56,039 bases of DNA from an uncultured bacterium (GTDB lineage Bacteria > Cyanobacteriota > Vampirovibrionia > Gastranaerophilales > Gastranaerophilaceae), in contig CASFPS010000016.1 of assembly GCA_949296355.1 (NCBI GenBank), forward strand, positions 1-56,039, in the 5' to 3' direction. Both the position numbers and the translations under genes were made by a program. The stretch's first letter is position 1; each line of letters begins with the position of its first letter. Below are positions 32,705 through 41,899 of the stretch, in pieces. The notes beneath the pieces are model-generated. The model saw only the letters and a list, made by a program, of their open reading frames with translations. It ran no database searches and was not told the origin of the DNA.

Positions 32705-33184
32705 TTACTTTAAGGCAACTGTCATATCAGCTTCAATGCAGACTTTGCCGTCAACGTAACCTACGCCATGGCTCTTGCATATAGGACCTTTTGCCTTTAT
32801 GAGTTCTATATGCATTTCAAATTTGTCACCCGGTCTTACAATATTTTTGAATCTTACATTGTCAACGCCTGCGTATAATGTTAATTTCCCCTGATATTGA
32901 GGGAGGCACATTAAAACAGGAGCAGAACATTGAGCAAGAGCTTCAAGCTGTAACACACCTGGCATTACAGGATTACCGGGAAAATGTCCCTGAAAGAATG
33001 CTTCGTTCATAGTTAAATTTTTGTATCCTTTTGCGTATTTACCCGGAACACATTCAGTAATCTTGTCTACGAGCAAAAACGGGTATCTGTGAGGAATCAT
33101 TTCCATAATTTGCATCACATCAAAAGATAAAATATCTTCTCCTGCTTCATTTACGCCGACTTTTGTTCCAATCTCTTCTGTCAT
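32705..33184 (-). CDS. fabZ: 3-hydroxyacyl-ACP dehydratase FabZ
   Basis: The 159-residue hot-dog-fold enzyme dehydrates beta-hydroxyacyl-ACP in fatty acid synthesis. MEMIPHRYPFLLVDKI, FFQGHFPGNPVMPGVLQLEALAQ (catalytic His67 and Glu81) and FKNIVRPGD are all present. In many bacteria fabZ sits with lpxC and lpxD because both routes draw on 3-hydroxyacyl-ACP; here the order lpxD-lpxC-fabZ is kept with gaps of about 20 bases. In some phyla LpxC and FabZ are fused; here they are separate. GGAGAGA precedes the start. Confidence 0.96.
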   Translation of the reverse strand: MTEEIGTKVGVNEAGEDILSFDVMQIMEMIPHRYPFLLVDKITECVPGKYAKGYKNLTMNEAFFQGHFPGNPVMPGVLQLEALAQCSAPVLMCLPQYQGKLTLYAGVDNVRFKNIVRPGDKFEMHIELIKAKGPICKSHGVGYVDGKVCIEADMTVALK

Positions 33185-33208
33185 AAATCTCTCCTTTTAT
33201 ATTTATCC

Positions 33209-34045
33209 CTATATTTTAACTAACTTTGATTTTAATATTTGTGCAACTTTTGTATGTACGGCATGCCCTGCCTCTTTTACAAGAATCTGAGCCCGCATAT
33301 TGAGCGGTGAAACTCCTGTAAGATAAAAATCACCGAACAAATCCAGTATTTTGTGCTTGATAGGTTCATCTTTTGAGCGCAGCTCAGTTGTATAGCCTAC
33401 ATCTTTGAGTCCTACGGTGTTATCAATGGTAACGCCTTTTGCAAACCCGAGCATCTGGAATTTTTTAAGATCCTTATAGAACCCGAAAGTTCTGGCTTCA
33501 ATAATCTCTTTGAGATTATCATTATCCATTGTAACCCATCTTTCTCTTAAATCCGGATGGTCATAGTTTACGGCGTAAGTGATTCTAAGCTCTTTATCCG
33601 GAAGAACAACAAGGCTCGTCTTGCCGTTAAGGTAATAAACAGGCTCACTTACCGTATACAAATCCTTGTTTGCCCCCTCTATTCCTGCCTGATTGAATAA
33701 ATCAACCCAGACCTTAGAGCTGCCGTCAAATATCGGCATTTCAGTTTCTGAAAGGTACACATCTAATGAATCGATTCTACAGATTGCGCAGGCTGCTATA
33801 AAATGTTCACAAAGCATAACTTTGTATTTATAGTCGCCAAGCAAAGTTCTATGCTCCTTACTGCACAATGTAACACAATGATCCGTAGAATAAAGATTTT
33901 CTATGCATACATTAAACGGAGTTTCAGCACCTTTGGAAAAAATACGAATATGACCGCTGCTTGAAGGCTTTATTACCACCTCGCAGTTTTTATTCTTCAT
34001 TAAACCTTTTCCTGAGGTCTTTATCTCAGTTTTAATAGTACCCAT
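33209..34045 (-). CDS. lpxC: UDP-3-O-acyl-N-acetylglucosamine deacetylase LpxC
   Basis: The 278-residue zinc amidase performs the committed step of lipid A synthesis. Zinc ligands are visible as His81 in LCEHFIAACA, and His231 and Asp235 in KHKILDLFGDFYLTG; the catalytic His261 lies in EAGHAVHTKV. PIFDGSSKVW also matches. The N-terminal part diverges from E. coli but the length is normal. It is in an operon with lpxD (gap 17) and fabZ (gap 24) on the minus strand. Confidence 0.95.
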   Translation of the reverse strand: MGTIKTEIKTSGKGLMKNKNCEVVIKPSSSGHIRIFSKGAETPFNVCIENLYSTDHCVTLCSKEHRTLLGDYKYKVMLCEHFIAACAICRIDSLDVYLSETEMPIFDGSSKVWVDLFNQAGIEGANKDLYTVSEPVYYLNGKTSLVVLPDKELRITYAVNYDHPDLRERWVTMDNDNLKEIIEARTFGFYKDLKKFQMLGFAKGVTIDNTVGLKDVGYTTELRSKDEPIKHKILDLFGDFYLTGVSPLNMRAQILVKEAGHAVHTKVAQILKSKLVKI

Positions 34046-34062
34046 TTTACCTTTCCTTAATG

Positions 34063-35172
34063 CTATACAGTTGCCTTATTACCCTCATTTACCCCGTCTT
34101 CAAAAGAGCGTAAGAGCGGTTCATATTTTTTAAATTTAGTGATTAAATCACCGGCATCTTTCATAATTTTAAGCTGCTTAATGAATTCTTTTCTCGGAAC
34201 TGCAGGAGCGCCTACTACAATAGATTTAGCCGGGAAGCTCTTTGTAACACCGGCTTGAGCGGCAATAATAGTATCATCTCCTATGCTGATATGATCTGCA
34301 AGACCAGCCTGACCTGCAATTACAACTCTGTCTCCGATTACACAGCTTCCTGCAATACCGACCTGGGAAACAATCATACAACCCTTGCCGATTCTGCAGT
34401 TGTGACCGATCATAACAAGGTCGTCAATTTTTGTATTGTCGCCGACTGTTGTATTTTCAATTGTGCCTCTGTCAATTGCTGTATTTGCGCCGATTTCTAC
34501 GTTGTTGCCGATTTCAACCGAGCCTATAGAAGGTATTTTATAAATAACCTGTTCAATATCATTTTCTTTAATTTCACCGTCTTTGCGTGCCTGCTCAATG
34601 TTGTTAGGGTTTTCTGTTACGAAACTGAAACCGTCTGCACCAAGAGAAACGCCGTGGTGTAAAATAACTTTGTTTCCGACTTTTACTCTGTCACCTATGC
34701 ATACGGCAGGATGGAAGAAACAATCATTTCCGATTATAGCTCCGTTTCCGATATATCCGTTAGCAAGAATTTTTGTATTGTCGCCGATTTGAGCATTTTC
34801 ACCCACTACAACATTAGGTCCTAATGAAACATTTTGACCGAGTTTTGCTGAAGGGTGAACTGTTGCTGTCGGATGAACGCCTGAATTTACATGCGGCTCT
34901 TCATAAAACATTGTAATTAATTTCATCATTGCAAGACGCGGTCTTTCAACTTCAATGGTTGAAAATCCGTCTATGTTTACTCCCAGTGGAACAAGGGCTG
35001 CTTTTGCTTTGGTTTTGGAAAGGTTATTAATCTCATCTTCGCCGAGCGCAAGAGCAAGAGTATTTTCATCTGCTAATAGAGGAGGTGCTATATTTGTAAT
35101 AGCAACATCTTTTGCTTTAGAGAGCATACCGCCTGTAATTTGTGCAATTTGTTCCAATGTAAAAGTTTTCAT
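34063..35172 (-). CDS. lpxD: UDP-3-O-(3-hydroxyacyl)glucosamine N-acyltransferase LpxD
   Basis: The 369-residue enzyme adds the N-linked acyl chain of lipid A. An N-terminal uridine-binding domain (to about residue 100, with GGMLSKAKDVAITNIAPP) is followed by left-handed beta-helix hexapeptide repeats (VHPSAKLGQNVSLGPNVVVGENAQIG and on). The His-rich motifs HHGVSLGADGFSFV and DDLVMIGHNCRIG and a helical C-terminus complete it. I chose ATG 35172, as AAGGAG lies seven bases upstream; a longer in-frame start at 35202 lacks a ribosome site. Acyl-chain specificity is unknown. Confidence 0.95.
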   Translation of the reverse strand: MKTFTLEQIAQITGGMLSKAKDVAITNIAPPLLADENTLALALGEDEINNLSKTKAKAALVPLGVNIDGFSTIEVERPRLAMMKLITMFYEEPHVNSGVHPTATVHPSAKLGQNVSLGPNVVVGENAQIGDNTKILANGYIGNGAIIGNDCFFHPAVCIGDRVKVGNKVILHHGVSLGADGFSFVTENPNNIEQARKDGEIKENDIEQVIYKIPSIGSVEIGNNVEIGANTAIDRGTIENTTVGDNTKIDDLVMIGHNCRIGKGCMIVSQVGIAGSCVIGDRVVIAGQAGLADHISIGDDTIIAAQAGVTKSFPAKSIVVGAPAVPRKEFIKQLKIMKDAGDLITKFKKYEPLLRSFEDGVNEGNKATV

Positions 35173-35189
35173 ACATAAACTCCTTATAA

Positions 35190-35657
35190 TTATTTCAAAC
35201 ACTTATTAATAACGTTTGTAGTAGATTTACCCTGTACAAATTCGATAAATTCTACTTTTATGTTGTTCTTTTGAACAATTTCTCTCTCCGGAAGAGTTTC
35301 CAGAGTATAGTCAGCCCCTTTTGTATAAATGTCAGGTTTAATAGCTTCCAGCAATTTTGCGGGAGACTTCTCTTCAAATAATACCACATAATCAACAGAG
35401 CTCAAAGCATTTAATATTTCAGCTCTGTCTTCTTCACAATTTATCGGGCGGTCGTCCCCTTTTATGAGTTTTACGGAAGAGTCGGAATTAAGCATCACAA
35501 TTGAATAATCAGCTAATGACTTTGTTTTTTTTAGATATCTTACATGACCGACATGGAGAATATCAAAGCAGCCGTTTGTTGCAGCATAAGTTTTACCTTC
35601 CGCCTGCCCTTTTTGCACTATATTTACGATTTCTGTTTGTGAGACAAGTTCTCCCAA
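35190..35657 (-). CDS. RfaE2/HldE-C-type nucleotidyltransferase (heptose-1-phosphate adenylyltransferase)
   Basis: The 155-residue cytidylyltransferase-fold protein shows ATNGCFDILHVGHVRYLKKT (the HxGH motif), LNSDSSVKLIKGDDRPIN, YVVLFEEKSPAKLLEAIKPDIYTKGADY and FVQGKSTTNVI. This matches the free-standing second domain of HldE, which makes ADP-heptose from heptose 1-phosphate and ATP for the LPS core. The kinase half is not in the window. It is located between the asd group and lpxD in one minus-strand run. Confidence 0.9.
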   Translation of the reverse strand: MGELVSQTEIVNIVQKGQAEGKTYAATNGCFDILHVGHVRYLKKTKSLADYSIVMLNSDSSVKLIKGDDRPINCEEDRAEILNALSSVDYVVLFEEKSPAKLLEAIKPDIYTKGADYTLETLPEREIVQKNNIKVEFIEFVQGKSTTNVINKCLK

Positions 35658-35867
35658 CTATTTATTTCCTCTCATTTTTTCTATTGTCATCTGTATATTA
35701 TCTTTTATTCTTTCAAAATTTTCCGATAACGGCTGCCAGTATATCTTCTTTTCTACAGGCATTTCTTTTGGAAGTCCGCTTACTGTATTTATAGCCTGTT
35801 TTGCTTCTCTCATTTTTTTATTTGTAGGTCTTACAGTTACTTTATTTAAAATCTTTTCTACTTTCAT
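35658..35867 (-). CDS. small basic hypothetical protein
   Basis: The 69-residue protein starts MKVEKILNKVTVRPTNKKMREAKQAINTVSG and ends RIKDNIQMTIEKMRGNK. Its ends are basic and helical, with a short WQPLSENFERI segment in the middle. I prefer ATG 35867, one base after the asd stop with GGGG ten bases upstream, over TTG 35888 inside asd. Its stop directly abuts the start of the heptose adenylyltransferase, so it is part of the operon. The family is not recognised. Confidence 0.6.
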   Translation of the reverse strand: MKVEKILNKVTVRPTNKKMREAKQAINTVSGLPKEMPVEKKIYWQPLSENFERIKDNIQMTIEKMRGNK

Positions 35868-35868
35868 C

Positions 35869-36882
35869 TTAAAATAGCCCCATTTCAATAACTCTCTTAC
35901 AAATTCTAACGGTATTTAAAGCAGCTCCGATTCTCAAATTATCGGCAACACACCAGAGTGAAATTCCGTTATCAAAAGCCAGATTCTTTCTGATTCTTCC
36001 GGCAAAAACCGGATCAACTCCGCTTGCATCACGTGTTGTCGGGTATTCATAATTCTCCGGATTATCAATAACCTTTACCCCGTAAGCATTCTTTAGAATT
36101 TCTCTGACTTCATCCGGAGTAACATTTTTCTCAAATTCAATATCAACAGCCTCCGAATGTCCGTTAAATACCGGAACCCGGGCAGCTGTACAGGATATCT
36201 TTGTTGTGTCATCCAGATGAAGAATTTTTCTTGTTTCATTAACAACTTTCATTTCTTCTTTTGTGTAACCGTTTTCGCAAAATACATCAATCTGCGGAAT
36301 TACATTAAAGGAAATCGGTTTTTTGAAACATTTATTCTCAAACGGTTTACCTTCCAGATTAGCAATTGTATCATCTCTTAATTCATTAATAGCAGCAAGC
36401 CCGGCGCCTGAAACTGCCTGATAAGTTGATACAATCAGTCTTTTTATTCCGAATTTTTTCAAAGGCTCCAGAACAAGCATCAATTGGGAGGTTGAGCAGT
36501 TTGGATTTGCAATAATACCCTTATGCTTTCTTAAATCTTCATCATTAACCCCCGCAATAACAAGCGGAACATCTTTTTCCATTCTGAATGCAGACGAGTT
36601 ATCGATAATTAAACCGCCTCTTTTAACAATTTCCGGTGCAAAAAGTTTGCTTGTAGAGCCGCCTGCCGATGCCATAACGATATCAACATTGTCAAAAACA
36701 TCAGGAGTTGTTTCTTCTACAGTGTATTCCTTTCCTTTAAAAGTTATTTTGCTTCCTGCGCTTCTTGCGCTTGAAAGGAATTTTATACTCTCAAATTCAA
36801 TTCCTAATTCATCGGTAATCTTTGTAATTTCTCTTCCGACAACTCCGGTTGCGCCTAAAATTGCTATTCTTGGTTTTCTCAT
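35869..36882 (-). CDS. asd: aspartate-semialdehyde dehydrogenase
   Basis: The 337-residue enzyme reduces aspartyl phosphate to the semialdehyde for lysine, diaminopimelate, threonine and methionine. Motifs: AILGATGVVGREI (NADP loop), the catalytic Cys in NPNCSTSQLM, STYQAVSGAGLAAI and the active-site His in RVPVFNGHSEAV. It lies 11 bases after dapB on the same strand, so the lysine/DAP pathway genes are co-transcribed here, feeding peptidoglycan synthesis. Confidence 0.96.
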   Translation of the reverse strand: MRKPRIAILGATGVVGREITKITDELGIEFESIKFLSSARSAGSKITFKGKEYTVEETTPDVFDNVDIVMASAGGSTSKLFAPEIVKRGGLIIDNSSAFRMEKDVPLVIAGVNDEDLRKHKGIIANPNCSTSQLMLVLEPLKKFGIKRLIVSTYQAVSGAGLAAINELRDDTIANLEGKPFENKCFKKPISFNVIPQIDVFCENGYTKEEMKVVNETRKILHLDDTTKISCTAARVPVFNGHSEAVDIEFEKNVTPDEVREILKNAYGVKVIDNPENYEYPTTRDASGVDPVFAGRIRKNLAFDNGISLWCVADNLRIGAALNTVRICKRVIEMGLF

Positions 36883-36893
36883 CTTCCATCCTT

Positions 36894-37640
36894 CTACAAT
36901 ATATTATCTAACCCGTATACAAAGTTTTTGTTCTCATTCACGTATCTTACAGCTCTCAAAACCCCGTCCATATAGCATTCTCTGTTCATTGAATCGTGTC
37001 TGATTGTGAGAATCTGACCGCCTGAGCCGAATATAACCTCCTGTGAGGCAATATAGCCCGGAAGTCTGACTGAGTGAATATGTATGTTATTGTAAGATTC
37101 TGCACCTCTTGCGCCTTCAATTGTTTCAACTTCGGCGCAATTTCCGGCTGTGAAATCAGAATTCTCTTCCGACATCATTAAAGCCGTTTTAACCGCGGTT
37201 CCTGAGGGAGCATCCTTTTTCTGGTTATGGTGAAGTTCAATAATTTCTGCATTATTGAAATATTTTGAAGCCATTTTTGCAAATTTCATCATCAAAACCG
37301 CACCTGTTGAAAAATTTGGTGCAATAAAGCAGCCGAGCTTTTGAGCTTCTGAAAGCTTCTTCAATTCATCTATCTGCTCATCACTCAAGCCTGTTGTTCC
37401 GATAACAATACTGATTCCGTTATTTAAGCAGTAAAGAGCGTTCTCATATATTGATTTTGGCTGGGTAAAATCTATCAAAATATCTATTTTTACGGAGTCT
37501 TTTGCATCCTTGATTGTTGCAAATTCACCGTCTTTTATATCAATTTTCGCAACAAGAGTCATATCCTCAGCACTATTAACCGCCTTTATGACCTCCTGTC
37601 CCATTTTTCCGTTCGAACCGCATACTGCAATATTAATCAT
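36894..37640 (-). CDS. dapB: 4-hydroxy-tetrahydrodipicolinate reductase DapB
   Basis: The 248-residue enzyme carries the N-terminal NAD(P) loop CGSNGKMGQEV, IGTTGLSDEQI, APNFSTGAVLM, the catalytic HHNQKKDAPSGTA block and the C-terminal RHDSMNRECYMDGVLRA. It works in meso-diaminopimelate synthesis together with the asd gene that follows. AAGGAGAG precedes its ATG. A TATAAT on the minus strand at 37703-37708 may serve as its -10. Confidence 0.95.
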   Translation of the reverse strand: MINIAVCGSNGKMGQEVIKAVNSAEDMTLVAKIDIKDGEFATIKDAKDSVKIDILIDFTQPKSIYENALYCLNNGISIVIGTTGLSDEQIDELKKLSEAQKLGCFIAPNFSTGAVLMMKFAKMASKYFNNAEIIELHHNQKKDAPSGTAVKTALMMSEENSDFTAGNCAEVETIEGARGAESYNNIHIHSVRLPGYIASQEVIFGSGGQILTIRHDSMNRECYMDGVLRAVRYVNENKNFVYGLDNIL

Positions 37641-37731
37641 AATATACTCTCCTTGTACAAGTGCTTAAAGCCTAAAACCCTTGTCCGGTCTGCTTATCTC
37701 CTATTATACAACAAACAAAAAAGCAGAGAAT

Positions 37732-37746
37732 TGTAAATTTTTGTAA
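37732..37746 (+). promoter_or_regulatory. exact HLR1-type direct repeat (putative RpaB site)
   Basis: TGTAA-N5-TGTAA, on the minus strand GTTACAAAAATTTACAA. It fits the cyanobacterial HLR1 consensus (G/T)TTACA(A/T)(A/T)NN(G/T)TTACA(A/T)(A/T) in full. It lies upstream of a plus-strand small-RNA candidate and of dapB (minus). Confidence 0.55.
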
Positions 37747-37784
37747 CAAATATATACTGAATATGTTATAAATATATAAAATGT

Positions 37785-37875
37785 GGAATTATATAAGTAT
37801 AATCTCTTTTCTTTATTTTCTCCTCCACTCCTTTATCTAACGAGAGTTAATGCCGCAACAGATTGCGGCTTTTTG
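37785..37875 (+). ncRNA. small-RNA candidate with a CU-rich middle
   Basis: A plus-strand terminator, GCCGCAA-CAGA-TTGCGGC then TTTTT (37852-37874), has no gene before it: secA and dapB run on the other strand. Upstream, an A/T-rich core (ATGTTATAAATATATAA, 37763-37779) and the HLR1-type repeat form a possible promoter. The RNA would hold a TTATATAAGTATAA hairpin and CTCCTCCACTCC (37820-37831), which can pair with ribosome binding sites. The 5' end is a guess. Confidence 0.45.
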
Positions 37876-37886
37876 TTTTGGAAAAA

Positions 37887-40529
37887 TTACTGTTCGATGG
37901 TTTCCACGCCGTCATCACCGACAAACTGGATTCCGAACTTTGCTCTGAAGAGATATCTTACTGTATTGCTCTGGATTTCATACATCATTTTGTTGAAAAG
38001 GTCATAAGCTTCCTTTTTATACTCAATCAGAGGATCTTTTTGCCCGTAAGCTCTAAGCCCGATGCCGTCTTTGAGCATATCAATATTATGAAGATGGTCT
38101 ATCCACTGGTTATCAACAACTCTTAAGAGAATGTCTCTCTCTAACGAGCGCATTATGTTATTTTCAGAGAACAATTCCTGCTTTGTAAATGACGGGTCAT
38201 ACTGCTCGGAAATTGTATTATAGAATCCGATAATTTCTTCTTCGTGTTCTTTGTAAGCCTTCTGGGCAGCGTCTCTAAGTGAATCATATATTCTTGCAAA
38301 TCTCAAATTCTTGATATCATCGACATTAATATAAGAAAGCTGAGGTATGTTTGAGTGAAGCTCCTTGATAAGTGTCTGCAAATCCTCTTGAATGTATTCT
38401 TCCGGATTCATTTCTGGAGTTATATAACTCTTTAAGAGTCTGTCGATTTCCTTATCAATCATATATTCAATATCACTTCTCAAATCCTTACCCTCAAGGA
38501 CTTTGCGGCGTTGTGCATAGAATTTTTCTCTCTGGATATTCATAACATCGTCATATTGGAGTACGTTTTTACGTATATCAAAGTGATATGTTTCAACTTT
38601 CTTCTGTGCAGACTGAATTTGCCTTGAAATAAGCTTTGATTCAATAGCCATATCTTCTTCAACATTAAGCATATTCATCAAGCCGGTAATTTTGTCTCCG
38701 CCGAAGATTCTCATTAAGTTATCTTCAAGCGATAGGAAGAATCTTGTAGACCCAGGGTCTCCCTGACGTGCGGCACGACCTCTAAGCTGGTTATCAATTC
38801 TTCTGGATTCGTGTCTTTCCGTGCCTATTACATGAAGTCCGCCGAGTTCCACAACTTTTGCGTGTTCCTGCTCTGTAATTGCTCTGGCGTTTTTGAGCGC
38901 TGAATCCTTTAGCTCTTCATAATTAGGACTGTCAGGAGTAATATTGTGCTTTTCTAACTCTTCCTTGGCTAAGAATTCAGCATTACCGCCTAACAGAATA
39001 TCTGTACCGCGCCCTGCCATATTGGTTGCAATAGTTACAGCCCCGACTCGTCCTGCCTGAGCAATTATATAAGCTTCCTTTTCGTGCTGCTTGGCATTCA
39101 ATACATTATGTTTAATCCCTTTTTTAGTCAAAAGTGATGAAATGTATTCTGATTTTTCAATACTGACCGTACCGACAAGAACCGGACGACCTAATTTATG
39201 CTGCTCTATAATATCCTCTACAACCGCATTATATTTTGCTTTTTCTGTTTTATAAATGACATCAGGGTAATTAATTCTGATATCCGGCTTATTAGTCGGA
39301 ATAACAGTTACTTCGAGGTTATAGATTTTACCAAACTCTGCTTCCTCAGTCATTGCAGTACCCGTCATACCGGAAAGTTTAGGGTACAGTCTGAATAAGT
39401 TCTGGAAAGTAATGCTTGCAAGAGTCTGGGTTTCATCCTGAATTTCTACGCCTTCTTTTGCTTCAATTGCCTGATGAAGTCCGTCAGACCAGCGTCTCCC
39501 CGGCATTAAGCGCCCTGTAAACTCGTCTACAATCATTACTTCGTCGTCTTTAACAACATAATCTGTGTCTTTTATGAACAATTCTTTTGCCTTAAGAGCA
39601 TTCAGAAGGTCATGCGCGTACTGGTTGTTTATATCAAACAAATCTTTGCAGCCGATAATTTCCTGCGCTCTGTCAATACCGTCCTCAGTAAGGATAACGT
39701 TCTTATTTTTTTCATCAACTTCATAATCTTTATTCTTTTCAAGCTGAGGAGCAACTTTAGCCATAAGAGTATAAGTGTCTGCCGATTTTTCAACTCTGCC
39801 GCTAATAATAAGAGGAGTTCTTGCTTCATCTATTAAAATACTGTCAACTTCGTCTATAATTGCGTAGTTAAAAGGTCTCTGGACAAGCATTTCTTTTGAT
39901 GCTGCCATATTGTCTCTCAAGTAATCAAACCCGAACTCGTTGTTTGTACCGTAAGTTATATCACAAGCATAAGCAGCTCTTTTTCTGTTAAATTCATCCG
40001 CATCGTGCTGGTTGGAGAGAATAACACCAACACTTAAACCAAGAAATTTATAAATCTGTCCCATCCATTCGCTGTCACGCTTTGCAAGATAATCGTTAAC
40101 CGTAACAACGTGCACGCCTTTACCTGTAAGCGCGTTTAGATAAGCTGCAAGAGTGGCAACAAGGGTTTTACCTTCACCTGTTCTCATCTCGGCAATATGT
40201 CCGTTATGGAGAAAATATCCGCCGATTAACTGTACATCAAAGTGGCGCATATTTAAGACTCTTTTTCCGGCTTCTCTGACTGTTGCAAAAGCTTCCGGCA
40301 GAATTTTATCCAGAGCTTCTTTTTCTAAGAGTCTGTCTGCTTTTTCGTTATCAGAAGTCGGGCGTTTGGCAAGAATTGCCTTAAATTCGTCTGTCTTTGC
40401 CCTTAACTCTTCGTCTGTAAGTTTTGCAAATTCCGGCTCAAGCGCGTTGATGTGATCAATAATCCCTGAAATTTTTTTAACTTTTTTCTCATTAGGGTCG
40501 CCAATAAGCTTTAATAAAAAATTTATCAT
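37887..40529 (-). CDS. secA: preprotein translocase ATPase SecA
   Basis: The 880-residue motor drives Sec-dependent export. Seen: [20 protein letters not shown] (Walker A), [36 protein letters not shown] (DEVD box), [10 protein letters not shown]-like second RecA fold ([13 protein letters not shown]), [25 protein letters not shown], and the helical scaffold and wing domains to the C-terminus. I chose ATG 40529 with GGAGAGG upstream over a longer start at 40577. The C-terminal zinc-binding SecB tail (CxCxSx8CH) is absent, as in many bacteria. It appears monocistronic. Confidence 0.97.
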   Translation of the reverse strand: MINFLLKLIGDPNEKKVKKISGIIDHINALEPEFAKLTDEELRAKTDEFKAILAKRPTSDNEKADRLLEKEALDKILPEAFATVREAGKRVLNMRHFDVQLIGGYFLHNGHIAEMRTGEGKTLVATLAAYLNALTGKGVHVVTVNDYLAKRDSEWMGQIYKFLGLSVGVILSNQHDADEFNRKRAAYACDITYGTNNEFGFDYLRDNMAASKEMLVQRPFNYAIIDEVDSILIDEARTPLIISGRVEKSADTYTLMAKVAPQLEKNKDYEVDEKNKNVILTEDGIDRAQEIIGCKDLFDINNQYAHDLLNALKAKELFIKDTDYVVKDDEVMIVDEFTGRLMPGRRWSDGLHQAIEAKEGVEIQDETQTLASITFQNLFRLYPKLSGMTGTAMTEEAEFGKIYNLEVTVIPTNKPDIRINYPDVIYKTEKAKYNAVVEDIIEQHKLGRPVLVGTVSIEKSEYISSLLTKKGIKHNVLNAKQHEKEAYIIAQAGRVGAVTIATNMAGRGTDILLGGNAEFLAKEELEKHNITPDSPNYEELKDSALKNARAITEQEHAKVVELGGLHVIGTERHESRRIDNQLRGRAARQGDPGSTRFFLSLEDNLMRIFGGDKITGLMNMLNVEEDMAIESKLISRQIQSAQKKVETYHFDIRKNVLQYDDVMNIQREKFYAQRRKVLEGKDLRSDIEYMIDKEIDRLLKSYITPEMNPEEYIQEDLQTLIKELHSNIPQLSYINVDDIKNLRFARIYDSLRDAAQKAYKEHEEEIIGFYNTISEQYDPSFTKQELFSENNIMRSLERDILLRVVDNQWIDHLHNIDMLKDGIGLRAYGQKDPLIEYKKEAYDLFNKMMYEIQSNTVRYLFRAKFGIQFVGDDGVETIEQ

Positions 40530-40607
40530 AATATCCTCTCCAATTACGAACATAATAACATAAACATAAAAAGGCAAAAGATATTCAGGCGGATAAAACT
40601 TGTACTA

Positions 40608-40623
40608 TGTAAATTTTTTGTAA
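40608..40623 (-). promoter_or_regulatory. HLR1-like repeat upstream of secA, with one extra base
   Basis: TGTAA-N6-TGTAA, 79 bases before the secA start on the opposite side. Spacing is one base longer than the HLR1 consensus, so this is weak. Confidence 0.25.
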
Positions 40624-40659
40624 CAATATGAAGTTTATTGTCCTGGCAAAGAGGCGCAA

Positions 40660-41500
40660 AATGTTCGTTTCACCCCCTTGAAAAAACACGTTCAACTCTT
40701 CAATCGGGGAAGGAATGCGCTTGCGTTGTCAAATCAACGTGTCTCCCTCGCCCCATTGGGGAGAGCGGATTTGCGGATACGGGTGAGGGGCTGAAAAATA
40801 TAAGTGTTTGAATGATTGCTGTTGGTTGCGAATTATTATTAGTTAATGGCAGGTAAAACCTGACTTACGCTTCTTGTGGAGCAAAATCCACACTACTATT
40901 TTCGTTCAATGAGCGCTGTCGCGGCTCTCTCCCTGAATGAGGAAGAGATGGAGAGGGTGATAATCATACAAAAAATCAGCACCCTTCCTAACCTTCCCTC
41001 ATATAGGGAAGGAATGCGCGCTGTCGTTCAATTAATCTCTTCTGTTTGTTAAAATTTACGTCATTGCGAGGGAATATCCATTCAGTCAGAAGCAATCCGG
41101 AACGAATTCTACGATTAAAAACAGGTTGTGTGAAACCCAACAATAACAATATGGATTGCCGCGTCGCTTCCGCTCCCCGCAATGACATCAAATTAGCGCG
41201 TACCCCTCGCCCCATTGGGGAGAGGGTAGAATTTGTTAGCGAGCTGTGCGAGCTTAGAAATTCGGGAGAGGGGCTGAAAAACTATCATTCCATACAACAC
41301 CCCTCTACCCCCTTCGGGTACTTCCCCCGCAAGGGGGGGCAGACGCGGCGACGCTCAATTAGCGTATATTCATTACTTTTTTAAATTCTCGTCATTGCGA
41401 GGGAACAGCCGTTTAGCCCGAAGCAATCCAGAACGAATTTCACAATTAAAAATAGTAGGTTGTGTGAAACCCAACAATAACAATATGGATTGCCGCGTTG
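40660..41500. repeat. 1 kb field of dispersed repeats
   Basis: Between secA and the sRNA candidate lie 'ccctcgccccattggggagag' blocks (40745, 41208), a reversed copy of the GAATTTCT...AGAAATTC repeat (41202-41276), a 'gtggagcaaaatccacac' hairpin (40876-40894), two 'gtcattgcgagggaa' elements (41063, 41392) each followed by GTTGTGTGAAACCCAAC (41125-41141, 41460-41476) and 'aacaataacaatatggattgccgcg'. Open frames here read through repeats and lack ribosome sites. I see no real gene. Confidence 0.65.
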
Positions 41501-41510
41501 CTCCCGCTCC

Positions 41511-41730
41511 TCGCAATGACGCCAAACTGGTAGGCTTACCTACTAACCCAAACATTTACCCTCGCAATGACGCCAAACTGGTAGGCTTACCTACTAACCC
41601 AAACATTCCTACTAACCCAAACATTTACCCTCGCAATGACGCCAAACTGGTAGGCTTACCTACTAACCCAAACATTTACCCTCGCAATGACACCCAGCCG
41701 GTAGTTTTACCTGCCAACCTAACCTTACAC
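41511..41730 (+). repeat. 51-bp tandem repeat array
   Basis: The unit TCGCAATGACGCCAAACTGG...AACCCAAACATTTACCC starts at 41511, 41562, 41631 and 41682 (the last copy diverged). The second unit contains an extra 18-base duplication of CTACTAACCCAAACATT. The unit begins with the 'cgcaatgac' part of a dispersed element, so the array probably grew by slippage at that element's edge. Confidence 0.85.
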
Positions 41731-41732
41731 AT

Positions 41733-41806
41733 AAAAAAAACTTCTCGAGGACGAGAAGCTAGGAAAATTAGTTAGGAAGGGATTTAGGGATTAAATTTTT
41801 TATATT
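41733..41806 (-). ncRNA. small-RNA candidate with C-rich single-stranded region
   Basis: On the minus strand a shared ATACTTTATA-type promoter (41815-41834) is followed by about 65 bases without a start codon and then by a textbook terminator: CTTCTCG/CGAGAAG (41741-41758) plus eight T. The body holds AATCCCTAAATCCCTTCC, unpaired and able to bind GGGA/AGGAAGG-like ribosome sites. An exact HLR1-type site lies 36 bases upstream of the core. Confidence 0.55.
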
Positions 41807-41814
41807 ATTTACAT

Positions 41815-41834
41815 CTTACATATATATAAAGTAT
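41815..41834 (-). promoter_or_regulatory. ATACTTTATA-type core promoter (minus strand)
   Basis: Minus strand ATACTTTATATATATGTAAG. It matches the cores upstream of 49992 (49925-49944) and 55846 (55803-55822) at 18 of 20 positions or more. Each has an HLR1-like repeat 35-37 bases upstream. Confidence 0.55.
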
Positions 41835-41870
41835 ATAAAACTTTCCTAATTTCACAACTTGTTAAAATCG

Positions 41871-41885
41871 TTACAAAACTTTACA
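41871..41885. promoter_or_regulatory. exact HLR1-type direct repeat, site A
   Basis: TTACA-N5-TTACA, within GTTACAAAACTTTACATA, a full HLR1 consensus match. It is 36 bases upstream of the minus-strand core promoter at 41815-41834. Confidence 0.55.
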
Positions 41886-41899
41886 TAGCTTCGCATTTT

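Noticed and set aside
41511-41730. Possible CRISPR array
   Set aside because: Units are contiguous and identical throughout; there are no unique spacers and no cas genes.
41395-41775. Open frame encoding 17-residue repeats (PRNDAKLVGLPTNPNIY-like)
   Set aside because: It only translates the 51-bp tandem array and neighbouring dispersed repeats; no ribosome site, and the period is a multiple of three by chance.
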